Below are positions 1 through 8,008 of a DNA stretch of 33,655 nt, piece by piece. Position numbers and translations under genes: made by a program. The notes under the pieces are model-generated. The model did no database searches, was not told the DNA's origin, and saw nothing but the letters and a program-made list of their open reading frames with translations. This DNA comes from Planctomycetota bacterium (GTDB lineage: Bacteria > Planctomycetota > Planctomycetia > Planctomycetales > Planctomycetaceae): positions 1 through 33,655 of the forward strand of contig QWQG01000145.1 of assembly GCA_003670925.1 (NCBI GenBank), written 5' to 3'. How positions within the stretch are numbered: the stretch's first letter is position 1; each line of letters starts with the position of its first letter.

Positions 1-203
1 CCCGCTGCATGCGCTGAGGTCTGTACCCAACCATCAAAATCCGACGACTCTTCACTGACGCTTTCAATAAATCGAAGGCGGCCAACCACTTTCAATCAAA
101 CCGACCATTTTCCGGACGCTATTGGGCAGAGCCAGTGGCACACAATCACTGACCGTCCTGATTTATTCCGTCAGTGCCACCCCGCCGAGTCTTTCATGCG
201 GCG
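1..203. other. Left-edge stretch without a recognisable gene
   Basis: No open frame here looks like a real protein; the plus-strand frames are rich in Ser/Arg/Cys and have no family resemblance. One small dyad is visible: CACTGAC at 147-153 pairs with GTCAGTG at 170-176 around a 16-nt loop. It has no T-run, so I do not call it a terminator. Confidence 0.4.
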
Positions 204-464
204 CTAGCGGCTATCTCGAAAATCCCGTAAATTCCCATGGACAACGCCATTCGTATCAGAGATCTGTAACAGTGCTGCTTTATTATCTGCCTCAGATGTG
301 GCTACGGCGAGTTGGCGAAGCAAGTCCTCGGCGACTGACTTGTTGGTGCCGCGTGGATTCTCGATGTACTGTTGCAGTAAAGCCTTTGCTTCCGTCGGCT
401 TGACATCGGAAAGGAAACTTCTCGCGTCTACGAGCAACTGTTCCGCGTTTCGAGCTGCTTTCAC
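204..464 (-). pseudogene. Probable remnant of a helical planctomycete hypothetical protein
   Basis: An 86-residue minus-strand frame starts at a GTG; the only in-frame stop upstream is about 50 bp before it and there is no ATG. The composition is protein-like: alternating Ala/Leu/Glu/Lys helices (for example LLVDARSFL, EAKALLQQYI, AEDLLRQLAVATSE). It resembles a helical repeat module I associate with large planctomycete hypothetical proteins that describe stepwise helical hairpins. There is no convincing Shine-Dalgarno sequence and the frame ends abruptly in a basic tail. I therefore read it as a fragment of a longer gene now decayed rather than a working small gene. A genuine small protein is the alternative. 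The resemblance is from memory and is not a search result. Confidence 0.4.
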
Positions 465-582
465 TGACTCGGTTCGATAAATGAAGAAGCCACTCGTCCC
501 AAGCGAGAAGCCTCAACTGCAATAGAAGTGCCGAACACTATTAGGCCGGACCCCTAATGGCACTCCAGCCGCGAACGCCGAA

Positions 583-2043
583 CTAGTGATCAGTACGTGG
601 CTTGCCCGGCATGCGAATAATCAGGGCACCGCCGCTGAGGATAAGAATGGCACCCAGAAAGTAGGGTAAAGCAGTCGATTGACGCAGTAATGGAATGCCG
701 AGCGATGGACCAAGGATGCGTGCCAGTGAAGAGAGGCTCTGGCCGGTACCCAGCACTGATCCTTGTTCATCGCTTGACGCTGCCTGCGACAACATTGATT
801 GGAGCGAAGGCGTCACGGCGGAAAATCCGATGACGACGACCGGCAGAATGAACCACAATGATACCGGAGGCAAAATTTTCATCCCGGTAAAACCGATGAG
901 TGAAAACCCGATCGTCATCAGCGTGACACCGATCAACGCCATGCGCCGTTCGCCAAGTCGCGGCAACAGACGACGGACAAGCATCCCTTGTCCGATCGAC
1001 AGCACAATACCGACATAGGCGTACAGGAGAAAATTCCATTGAATGCTGTAGCCAAACTCGCTCGTCAGCAGTGACAACGTGCTTTCAAACTGGGCAAATC
1101 CAAATGTGGTAATGAACACGGCGAACAGAATGATTGACATTCCGGGTGTTGAAAGATGCCGGATAGCTTCACCCGGCCGAAACGCGCGGTGTGATGATCG
1201 CTGCGCTGATTCAGAGGGCCGACGAGATTCCTGAAGTTTCCACGTCGCGAGGAGGAATGCCAATGCGGAAAGGACCGCTGCCACATAACCCGGCATCCCG
1301 GACGGCGGGTCTAGCAGACGATGTTTGAGATCAACACGCGGCAGGGGTGTTGTCAGCAGCGAAGCAATGGCTTCGGTGTTGGCGTCAGAAATCTTTGAAT
1401 CGCGAAAAACCTCTTCTAAAAATTGTTGTTGAGAGACCGGAGTGGTCTCATCTTTCCATGCTTTGACCAGTTCCCATTGCGGCTCATTCAGTGCGACATC
1501 GGCGTCGTTTGAAACGCAAATCGCGCCAATCAGGGGCCCGAATGTGAATCCGATTCCAAACGCGGCACCGATCAATGCCATCCCTTTACCACGATTTTCG
1601 GCTCCGGTACAGTCGGCAATGACAGCCTGAGCTGTCGAGATCGTGGCGCCGGCAATGCCCGCTCCGATGCGCGTCACATACATCCAGACGAGGGGACTGA
1701 AGCCCAGAATAAGGCCGTCGCGGCCGTGAGTTGATACCAGTCCAAACAATCCATAGGAGATGGTGGATCCAGCTAGTCCTAGCATTAGAATCGGCCGTCG
1801 GCCGATGCGATCGGACAAAGCGCCCCACATGGGCGCGAAGACAAACTGCATGGCCGAAAACGAGGCCATGAGCATTCCGAGTTGCCAACCGCTCGCATTA
1901 AACAAGGCGCCGTAGCGCGGCAACAGCGGCAACACAATTCCGAAACCTAACAGGTCGATAAACACTGTCAGAAAGACGATAAACAATGTCGCCTTATTCA
2001 CGGAAGTCACGGCAGGTTGCGCAGCGGAAGCAGCATTTGTCAC
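583..2043 (-). CDS. MFS transporter, TetA/DHA1-like
   Basis: Major facilitator superfamily transporter of 486 residues, probably a 12-helix inner-membrane drug/proton antiporter or related exporter. The N-terminal half is classical for the TetA-like DHA1 group: the first helix (about residues 19-42) contains VFIDLLGFGIVLPLLP, followed by motif A in the 2-3 loop (GALSDRIGRRP, about 74-84). A second set of hydrophobic helices fills the C-terminal half. Between the two halves there is an unusually long hydrophilic linker (about 177-250) rich in Asp, Glu and Lys, longer than in TetA itself. The start codon is GTG. It is last in a minus-strand series after the Gfo/Idh oxidoreductase and the 35-residue microprotein, with a 27-bp gap to the latter, so co-transcription is likely. 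The substrate cannot be deduced. Confidence 0.9.
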   Translation of the reverse strand: MTNAASAAQPAVTSVNKATLFIVFLTVFIDLLGFGIVLPLLPRYGALFNASGWQLGMLMASFSAMQFVFAPMWGALSDRIGRRPILMLGLAGSTISYGLFGLVSTHGRDGLILGFSPLVWMYVTRIGAGIAGATISTAQAVIADCTGAENRGKGMALIGAAFGIGFTFGPLIGAICVSNDADVALNEPQWELVKAWKDETTPVSQQQFLEEVFRDSKISDANTEAIASLLTTPLPRVDLKHRLLDPPSGMPGYVAAVLSALAFLLATWKLQESRRPSESAQRSSHRAFRPGEAIRHLSTPGMSIILFAVFITTFGFAQFESTLSLLTSEFGYSIQWNFLLYAYVGIVLSIGQGMLVRRLLPRLGERRMALIGVTLMTIGFSLIGFTGMKILPPVSLWFILPVVVIGFSAVTPSLQSMLSQAASSDEQGSVLGTGQSLSSLARILGPSLGIPLLRQSTALPYFLGAILILSGGALIIRMPGKPRTDH

Positions 2044-2070
2044 AGAAGATCTTTCTCAACCGAACGAGGC

Positions 2071-2178
2071 CTAGCGTTTCATAATCCACACACAGGCCCA
2101 TGCCAGCAGCGGAAACAGGACAAAGATCAACGCGAACGCGATCAGATTGGAGCGACGATTGTCAGGCCAGCGTCCCAT
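2071..2178 (-). CDS. 35-residue single-pass membrane microprotein
   Basis: A short frame begins with ATG at 2178 and ends with TAG at 2071, encoding 35 residues. The N-terminus is polar and basic (MGRWPDNRRSN). It is followed by an uninterrupted hydrophobic stretch of about 20 residues (LIAFALIFVLFPLLAWACVW) and a positively charged end (IMKR). This is the pattern of a single transmembrane helix. It sits between the oxidoreductase gene, whose stop lies only 9 bp upstream, and the MFS gene, whose start is 27 bp downstream, all on the same strand. Coding potential is supported by the tight operon spacing and the coherent membrane profile; no family is recognised. It could be a chance frame, but it fills the gap almost exactly. 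Confidence 0.5.
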   Translation of the reverse strand: MGRWPDNRRSNLIAFALIFVLFPLLAWACVWIMKR

Positions 2179-2187
2179 GCGACTTAA

Positions 2188-3753
2188 TTATCCCGTGATT
2201 TGCTCATCAGTTTCCGGCACAGCGTCGCTCGACGAATCGAACCATTCGTCCTTGAACACAATGCGTTTCTGATGCTTCATCGCCAAATTGGCCGTGAGCG
2301 CCATGATGGCATCTGCCATTGCGACCCGGCCGTTGCAACGCAGTTTGTCGGCGCCCAGCTTATTGCTGATGCAATAACAGAAGTGCTCCATTTCTTCCTT
2401 ATAGCCGCGACTAACTTTGTCGCCAATCCCAGCCTGAGCCATCGCACCAGCCGCGGTCGGAGCTGCGGTGTTGTAGCTGTCGAGCGCTGGTCCACCCCCC
2501 TTAGCGTTATCGATGACCCACAACCGCTGATCCAGCCCTCCACCGCTGGATGCGCTCTGCTCTTTGTAAAGCAACGCCTCTTTTTCTTCCTTCATCACGA
2601 GCGTGCCACGGCTGCCGAAAACCGTTTCACCGTAGAATTCCTGACGATTGGTGCTGATTGAAGAATATGTCACAACCGCGATGTCTTTCTTTTCTTCATC
2701 ATACAGTCGGCCAGGAAATTCTAAGGTTACATAAATATGGTCATCAATGTCGCGGTCATCGACCCATTTGTCTTCCGGACCAAGTCCTTTGACGCCGTAG
2801 AAATTCTTGCCGCCGTAGCCCTGCACCGCGAGTGGATGCTTCTTGCCAAGGAAAATACTGGAGGCATCCATTTGATGGCTGCCGAGTTCCGCCATCAGTC
2901 CGCCGCCCGTCTTGTTGTACAGTCGCCAGTCGACAAGCTGTTGCGCACTGTCATAACCCAGTTCTTTGAGCTTGCCTGATTTTTCGAGTTCCAGCAAATG
3001 CTCCCGCTCCGCAGTCGGGGTGTCCTCCCATTTACGCCAGCTATCGCGTCCGGGAAAACTATTGTTCCGGTGCCACTGCGCCCGGATGAACTTGATGTCG
3101 CCGAGCAGACCTTTTTTAATAAGGTCATTTGCGTTGTCATACAGCACGCTGTAATGCCGCTGATGTCCAACAGCCAGCAGTAGGCCTTTTTCGTCGGCCT
3201 TGCGAATCATCTGCTTGCATTCCGTGATATTGTGAGCCATCAGTTTTTCGGTGAGCACATGCAGTCCGGCATCAAGGCATGCGATCGCAATCGGGGCATG
3301 CTGGCTCAGCGGAACAGCAATCACCACCATGTCGAAACTCACCTTGCCGTCGGCTCGCGCCTGCAACAATTCAAGATGGCTTTCAAAGACTTGGACGGTG
3401 CCAGCCTTCTCCTGTCCCAACTTTTTGATCAGTCCAATTCGAGCTTCCGGGTGAGTGCCTCGAAAGGTGTCTTCAATATTTGCCTTGCGCGGGTCTGCAA
3501 TCGCCACCACTTCCATGTATTCCGTTGGATGCTCGGTCAGCAGCACATTTGCTTCGTCTCCGCAGCCAATAAACGCGGCTTTAATCGGAGATCCATGCAG
3601 CTTCTCATAGTCAAAGTACAACGCCCCAAGACCAACGCCGGCGGCAGCTGTGGCCTTCATCATGTCGCGACGCGTAATCCCGACAACTTCGTTGAAATTG
3701 TCTTTTCCAATCTGAGTCTGCTCAGGCGTAATTTCCACAGTGTTCTTCTCCAC
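2188..3753 (-). CDS. Tat-exported Gfo/Idh/MocA family oxidoreductase
   Basis: NAD(P)-dependent dehydrogenase family protein acting on sugars or cyclitols. A twin-arginine signal lies at residues 27-40 ([13 protein letters not shown]), so the protein is probably exported folded, as is common for this family in planctomycetes. The Rossmann fold begins at about 57 with [11 protein letters not shown] (dinucleotide-binding glycines), and the family's catalytic EK pair is at 169-170 (HVLTEK). The C-terminal alpha/beta domain contains the substrate region [14 protein letters not shown]. The first possible start is GTG at 3753. A better one may be the GTG five codons in (3738), because GTGGAGAAG lies at a good Shine-Dalgarno distance before it. 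It is the first gene of a run with the microprotein and MFS gene. Substrate unknown. Confidence 0.9.
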   Translation of the reverse strand: MEKNTVEITPEQTQIGKDNFNEVVGITRRDMMKATAAAGVGLGALYFDYEKLHGSPIKAAFIGCGDEANVLLTEHPTEYMEVVAIADPRKANIEDTFRGTHPEARIGLIKKLGQEKAGTVQVFESHLELLQARADGKVSFDMVVIAVPLSQHAPIAIACLDAGLHVLTEKLMAHNITECKQMIRKADEKGLLLAVGHQRHYSVLYDNANDLIKKGLLGDIKFIRAQWHRNNSFPGRDSWRKWEDTPTAEREHLLELEKSGKLKELGYDSAQQLVDWRLYNKTGGGLMAELGSHQMDASSIFLGKKHPLAVQGYGGKNFYGVKGLGPEDKWVDDRDIDDHIYVTLEFPGRLYDEEKKDIAVVTYSSISTNRQEFYGETVFGSRGTLVMKEEKEALLYKEQSASSGGGLDQRLWVIDNAKGGGPALDSYNTAAPTAAGAMAQAGIGDKVSRGYKEEMEHFCYCISNKLGADKLRCNGRVAMADAIMALTANLAMKHQKRIVFKDEWFDSSSDAVPETDEQITG

Positions 3754-3773
3754 TTTATGTTTGTTTATTTGTC

Positions 3774-3779
3774 ATTGTA
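3774..3779 (-). promoter_or_regulatory. Possible -10 element (TACAAT) before the oxidoreductase
   Basis: TACAAT on the minus strand lies about 20-35 bp upstream of the candidate GTG starts, in a markedly AT-rich stretch that follows the terminator hairpin. No good -35 match is present at 16-18 bp, because that position falls in the hairpin. This is suggestive only. Confidence 0.2.
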
Positions 3780-3784
3780 TTTTG

Positions 3785-3825
3785 AAAAGCGGCCGCTGGC
3801 GCTTCAGCGAATCTCAACCGGCCGC
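3785..3825 (-). terminator. Rho-independent terminator of the apbE-doxX-like unit
   Basis: Read on the minus strand, GCGGCC (3825-3820) pairs with GGCCGC (3794-3789). Between them is a second small stem, CGCTG pairing with CAGCG, and the outer stem runs straight into TTTT (3788-3785). It lies 36 bp beyond the stop of the DoxX-like gene. This separates the apbE/DoxX-like unit from the oxidoreductase unit. Confidence 0.6.
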
Positions 3826-3860
3826 GTGCGTAAAATAGGCAGGCGACGTCCCACCATGGA

Positions 3861-5057
3861 CTATTTCTTGGCCACAGCTTTCGCGGTCTTCCGTTTGGAT
3901 AAGAATCCAGCAACTAATTTATCTAAGCCAAACCAATAACCCGTAGGAACTGCGGACAGCGCCAGCAAGGCAAAGACTTCAATCAGGTTTTTATTCACAA
4001 TAAAACTGTGTTCCGGTCCCGGCGCATCGGGCACGCCGGGCAGCGGAGGCATCGCTAAGTAAAAGCCAAACACCATGAAGGCTGCGGACAAGGCGGAAAA
4101 TCGTGAACAGAGTCCGACAATCAACAAGATCCCTAGCCCCGCCAAGCCAGCGATGGTGAGCAAGTCAACAACACGGATCGGCGACAGCGGCGGTGACAGT
4201 GGGCCACGAGTCAACTGCGACACCTCCGGAATCTTCAAAGCCTCTTCCTTCAGTTCCTTGTCCAACGCCATTACTGGACCAGCGAGATCGCGCGCCTTCG
4301 CACGGGCGTCTGACCAAATGCGATTGAGGTGCTCTTGTTCAAAGCTAAGTTTGGCAGAGGCCAGTCGATCTTCGTAGCGGCTCACCATTTGGTTATACAG
4401 CTCAATCTGACTAATGCGACCATCAATCAGACCCGCATTCTCCGGATCACCGAGCAGATGGGCCCGCATCCGTTCTTTGTATGAGAGTCGACTGGCGCGG
4501 GTGAATGCATCGTTCAGTGCTTTGCGATATTGATCGTAGTCGGCGCCAGTGCGATCGGCGACTTGGGCGTCGAGAAGGGCCTTTTCAGAAGCCATCATGC
4601 GCCGCTGTCCATCAATCTTTAGACGTTTTGCCGTCGCATCGAAGGAGATGGTTTTATCCAGCTTTAATGCGGTGAAATCTACACCCTCTGGCAGTTTTGT
4701 CACGTCCAAGATCGCGTCATGACTGCTGGCACCATCAAGCAGTTTTTTTAGCTGAGACTTTTGCCCATCGTTCAGTTGATAGTGACGGCTAAAACGCTGA
4801 TTAAAACTATCCCAGCGCGCGGCTACACTGTCCGGATCTAGCCATAACTTATCGTCGGGATCCCCGGACATGGATCGAAAAAGCCCGCGAAACGGCCCTT
4901 GAGCATTTTTTAGGTAGCCGTCAGATGACCACGGCGACTGGGTGCTGAGCGTATTAATTTTCCACATGCCCTCGTAGAGCAGTTGCCAGCCAATGCTAAC
5001 CCGCAAAACAACGAGCAGCATGACAGCGGCGAGCGAATATCCGCGAATATCAACCAC
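3861..5057 (-). CDS. DoxX-like membrane protein with large inserted domain
   Basis: A 398-residue integral membrane protein related to the DoxX/DoxD group, whose members include the small subunit of thiosulfate:quinone oxidoreductase. The first helix (about 7-28) ends in SIGWQLLYEG, typical of DoxX helix 1. Three more helices follow at about 297-317, 320-338 and 356-374, with PPLPGVPDAPGPEH in the last loop. Between helix 1 and helix 2 lies a soluble, highly charged, mostly helical segment of about 245 residues, which ordinary DoxX proteins (about 130-150 residues) lack. The C-terminus is lysine-rich. It is just downstream of apbE on the same strand (about 50 bp), so the two may be co-transcribed. 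A thiosulfate or quinone function is not shown by the sequence. Confidence 0.8.
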   Translation of the reverse strand: MVDIRGYSLAAVMLLVVLRVSIGWQLLYEGMWKINTLSTQSPWSSDGYLKNAQGPFRGLFRSMSGDPDDKLWLDPDSVAARWDSFNQRFSRHYQLNDGQKSQLKKLLDGASSHDAILDVTKLPEGVDFTALKLDKTISFDATAKRLKIDGQRRMMASEKALLDAQVADRTGADYDQYRKALNDAFTRASRLSYKERMRAHLLGDPENAGLIDGRISQIELYNQMVSRYEDRLASAKLSFEQEHLNRIWSDARAKARDLAGPVMALDKELKEEALKIPEVSQLTRGPLSPPLSPIRVVDLLTIAGLAGLGILLIVGLCSRFSALSAAFMVFGFYLAMPPLPGVPDAPGPEHSFIVNKNLIEVFALLALSAVPTGYWFGLDKLVAGFLSKRKTAKAVAKK

Positions 5058-5106
5058 AGGAGAAAATCTCCGATTTCTGTCTGAAAGTACGTTTGAGTTC
5101 CAAACC

Positions 5107-6207
5107 TCAGGGTCTTACGATCTGGTCTTCGTCCCAGACAATGAGTTCTTCAGGAATGTTGACAAGAGTCGGCTGGACTTTGCTTCCTTTGTCCGGGAAG
5201 GGCAGCAGGATAGCACCGACGTCCGCCCAATTCTTGCAACAGTGTCGGGCTTTTTCGACTCCCATTACGAAAAATGCTGTCGAGAGTGCATCAGCCAGTG
5301 CCGCTGATGGCGCCAAAACCGTCACCGACAGCATTCCGTCGACTGGCCAGCCGGTTTGCGGATCTAGAATATGCCCATAGCGTTTTCCTTCATGTCGGAA
5401 AAACTGAATATTCGAGCCACTGGTCGCCATGGCCTGATCGCAGAGCAGCAGCGTTCCCAAGCGTTTTTCAGTGAAAAGCGGATTTCCGAGACCAACCGGC
5501 CAGCCTCGATGACCGTTGTGTCCACCTCGCGCAAGCAAACTACTGTGTCCACCATGCAGGAGAAACGAGTCCGGGCCATGCTCAAGGCGACTCATCCAAT
5601 CGCGGGCTTCGTCCAGCGCGTAGCCTTTGCCGATTGCTCCCGGGTCGAGCACAATTCCCGTTTGACGAAAAGAAACGCTTTGCGAATCAGCATCCAGATC
5701 CACGTATTTCAGGCCCGCCTGAATCAATGCCGCATCGATTTCAGCTTGCGTGGGAATCCGTTGATCGCGGCGGGATGCGCGCCACAGGCGCGTCAGGGAA
5801 CCAGTCGCTAGATCGAACGCTTCGCCTGTAAGTCTATGGATTTCGGCCGATTTTTTAAGCAAATCGAAAAGTTCCCGACGAACGTGAACCGGGGCTTTGG
5901 CGGCCGTCCGGTTAACCGCCGACAATTCGCTGGATTCCCGGTAAATGCTCAGCCAGCCTTCGATTGCGTGGACCAACTCTAGGGCCTCTCCTGCAGCTTC
6001 AATTTGTGCTGTCCGGCCCGGATTCATGATGACTGAAAAATCACACGCCATTACCCGCGCGGACAGTCGCACGGTTATTCCTGCTGCTGGCTGAAGGCGG
6101 GAACTGGCGACCGCAATCGCCGGAGAATCATGTTTTTGGAAGGCGCGTCCGAGATTCAGGGCGGAAAGGAGGTTTCGACGTGAGGCAGAAGGTGACGGAT
6201 CGGGCAT
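5107..6207 (-). CDS. apbE: FAD:protein FMN transferase (ApbE)
   Basis: ApbE attaches FMN from FAD covalently to Thr/Ser of partner flavoproteins outside the cytoplasm. Visible family landmarks, in order: an N-terminal ACDFSVIM strand, LSIYRESSELSAVN, FDLATGSLTRLWR, the highly conserved LDPGAIGKGYALDEA, LLHGGHSSLLARG, MATSGS, and near the end GHILDPQTGWPVDG followed by the Asp/Ser-containing AALADALSTAFFVMG. Length suits the family. The frame opens upstream at a TTG (6330), but the stretch before 6207 is unlike a protein N-terminus. I prefer the ATG at 6207, which leads into SASRRNLLSALNLG; ATGs at 6228 and 6222 are alternatives, and none has a clear ribosome site. It precedes the DoxX-like gene. 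No neighbouring protein shows a clear flavinylation motif (S/T-G-A-T/S). Confidence 0.93.
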   Translation of the reverse strand: MPDPSPSASRRNLLSALNLGRAFQKHDSPAIAVASSRLQPAAGITVRLSARVMACDFSVIMNPGRTAQIEAAGEALELVHAIEGWLSIYRESSELSAVNRTAAKAPVHVRRELFDLLKKSAEIHRLTGEAFDLATGSLTRLWRASRRDQRIPTQAEIDAALIQAGLKYVDLDADSQSVSFRQTGIVLDPGAIGKGYALDEARDWMSRLEHGPDSFLLHGGHSSLLARGGHNGHRGWPVGLGNPLFTEKRLGTLLLCDQAMATSGSNIQFFRHEGKRYGHILDPQTGWPVDGMLSVTVLAPSAALADALSTAFFVMGVEKARHCCKNWADVGAILLPFPDKGSKVQPTLVNIPEELIVWDEDQIVRP

Positions 6208-6471
6208 ACAAAGAACGCTCATAAACATAAAAAACAGAGCAGAACCGCCTTGAGGGGGCGAACTCACCGTTGAAAGCCTAGACTCTCGTAAAAACTCCCA
6301 ATACGATAGACGAAATAGCCGTAACAACAATCTGAAACAGAAAAACTGGCAATTTGGGGCTTAATCCATGGTTGCGAACTCAGCAACTGGGCAAAGTCTC
6401 CTTGAGTTTCTGTTTGACAGGACGCTCGTTCTGTTGGTCCCCGGTGTTTCGAAAGTGAAGTAACTCAAACT

Positions 6472-7989
6472 ATGTCCCCAAAGCCTACGCCATCCAGATC
6501 CATCGTTGCGCCATCACGAGTTTCGAGTGGAATTCCTTGGTGGCTCTGCTTGATTTTGGTCATTTTTGGGATCTCAATCGCCGCGATGCTGGTCAGAAAA
6601 GCGATCCCTGAAGATCCCCAGATGACTTTTGAGGAAGGCATGGACGGACTCAAAAAAGGTGACATTGTGGCGGTTGAACGCAGCATCCAGAAGCTGAAGA
6701 ATTTCCCCGATCGTGCTTCAGAGTTAAAACTGCTCGAAGGCATGTTGTTGCTTGGCAAATCAAAGCCAATGCTCGCGATCCCCTTGCTTCAGGACGCCTC
6801 AAAGAATCCCGCGATCCGCGTCATAGCATTGACACAACTGGGGAACGCCTACATCCGTTCACAACAGCGAGTCGAAAGCATTGCAGCTTATGAGTCGGCG
6901 CTTCAAGAAGATCAAAACATGGATGAAGCTCGCCTGAACTTGGCACGTATTTATAAGAATATGATCAGCTGGGAGGACGCGATAAAGCAGCTCACGATCC
7001 TAGTGGAACGCAAGTTCGCGCCCGGCGATGTGCAGCAGATGCTGGGGGATATTTATGCAGATATGGGCCAATATGCGGAAGCCGCAACCGCATACGAAGC
7101 AGCAATCCTAGTGGATCCGACGAATCCCACAAATTCTGAAACAACGTCGCGTTTGCTCATGTGCCGCATCGAAACAGGCAACGTAGAAGGGCTCGAAGAA
7201 CTTCTCCAAGGCGTAGATGCGGCCGGCGTTCGTGAATCTACACGAGCTCTGATTCTGGCGGGAAAAGATGAAATCGAAGGGGCACTCTCCGCGCTCGATC
7301 TGACTCTGATAGACAATCCGAACGATTTAATCGCAAATCAGACGTACGGGAAAATCATGGCCAAGAGCGGTTCAAAGGAGAAATCGATTGAAGCGCTGAC
7401 AAGCCTGCAGCTACAGATCGGGATGCACACACACAATTTGAAATTATTCGAGGTCGTGGCAGAACTGGCGAAAATCGTGAAGGACGAAGAACTCGCGGCA
7501 ACGGCTCAGCAAAATGTCGATCAACTCAAAGATCTGAAATCACAGTTTTTGGCTAAACTTGGGGAAGTCGTCAAGACACGCGAAGAAGCTCCGGCTCGAG
7601 TCGAGCTCGGCGATCTAGCTGCTGCAACCGGTCAGATGGAACTCGCGCGCACGATTTATCTAGCCGCAGGCGTGATTGAACCCACGCTGCAAGGTGTCTG
7701 CGATGCAAAAATCCTGTCCCTCTACGAGGCTACGCCGCCTTTAGTTCCGCTCAGGACTAGGGGCACGACTCCTGAAACAGTTACGCCGGCCGATCAGGCT
7801 CCGGGACCAACACCGGAACCAACACCGGGACCAACACCGGAACCAACACCGGAACCAACACCGGAACCAACACCGGAACCAACACCGGAACCAACACCGG
7901 AACCAACACCGGGACCAACTCCGGGACCAACTCCGGGACCAACACCGGAACAAGCACCGGAACAAGCACCGGAACAAGCACCAAATTGA
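6472..7989 (+). CDS. Membrane-anchored TPR protein with Pro-Thr-Pro-Glu repeat tail
   Basis: A 505-residue protein. An N-terminal transmembrane helix (about 23-44: WWLCLILVIFGISIAAML) anchors it, probably with the rest outside the cytoplasm. Residues about 50-250 are tetratricopeptide-like helical pairs (ALTQLGNAYIRSQQRVES, EARLNLARIYKN, MLGDIYADMGQYAEAATAYE), and helical hairpins continue to about 425. The last 60 residues are 15 tetrapeptides of PTPE/PTPG, ending in QAPE/QAPN. Such proline-rich tails behave as stiff extended spacers. TPR domains usually scaffold protein-protein contacts; no enzyme motif is seen. It stands alone: divergent from apbE on the left and convergent with the YbhN-like gene on the right, 19 bp away. 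The partner is unknown. Confidence 0.85.
   Translation: MSPKPTPSRSIVAPSRVSSGIPWWLCLILVIFGISIAAMLVRKAIPEDPQMTFEEGMDGLKKGDIVAVERSIQKLKNFPDRASELKLLEGMLLLGKSKPMLAIPLLQDASKNPAIRVIALTQLGNAYIRSQQRVESIAAYESALQEDQNMDEARLNLARIYKNMISWEDAIKQLTILVERKFAPGDVQQMLGDIYADMGQYAEAATAYEAAILVDPTNPTNSETTSRLLMCRIETGNVEGLEELLQGVDAAGVRESTRALILAGKDEIEGALSALDLTLIDNPNDLIANQTYGKIMAKSGSKEKSIEALTSLQLQIGMHTHNLKLFEVVAELAKIVKDEELAATAQQNVDQLKDLKSQFLAKLGEVVKTREEAPARVELGDLAAATGQMELARTIYLAAGVIEPTLQGVCDAKILSLYEATPPLVPLRTRGTTPETVTPADQAPGPTPEPTPGPTPEPTPEPTPEPTPEPTPEPTPEPTPGPTPGPTPGPTPEQAPEQAPEQAPN
7807..7986 (+). repeat. 15 tandem 12-bp units within the TPR gene
   Basis: The consensus unit is CCAACACCGGAA, in frame as Pro-Thr-Pro-Glu. 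Variants are GGGA (Gly) at units 2 and 9-11, ACTCCG at two units, and CAAGCACCG (Gln-Ala-Pro) in the last three. The unit length is a multiple of three, so copy-number changes would keep the frame. The array ends immediately before the TGA stop. Confidence 0.97.
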
Positions 7990-8008
7990 GCACCATGCAA
8001 CCGCGGCC

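Noticed and set aside
541-557. TTAGG...CCTAA dyad near the MFS gene end
   Set aside because: Five base pairs and no T-run; too weak for a terminator.
3232-3939. 235-residue plus-strand frame
   Set aside because: It lies antisense across the Gfo/Idh gene and intergenic terminator, has no family resemblance and ends in the DoxX-like gene's antisense. A shadow of the well-supported minus-strand genes.
3861-5057. Search for a flavinylation site for ApbE
   Set aside because: Only TGAD is seen in the DoxX-like protein; the required final Thr/Ser is missing.
6414-6419. TTGACA as -35 box for the TPR gene
   Set aside because: No acceptable -10 hexamer at 15-19 bp.
7807-7986. Repeat array considered as CRISPR or origin iterons
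   Set aside because: Units are contiguous without spacers, 12 bp long and in frame inside a gene.
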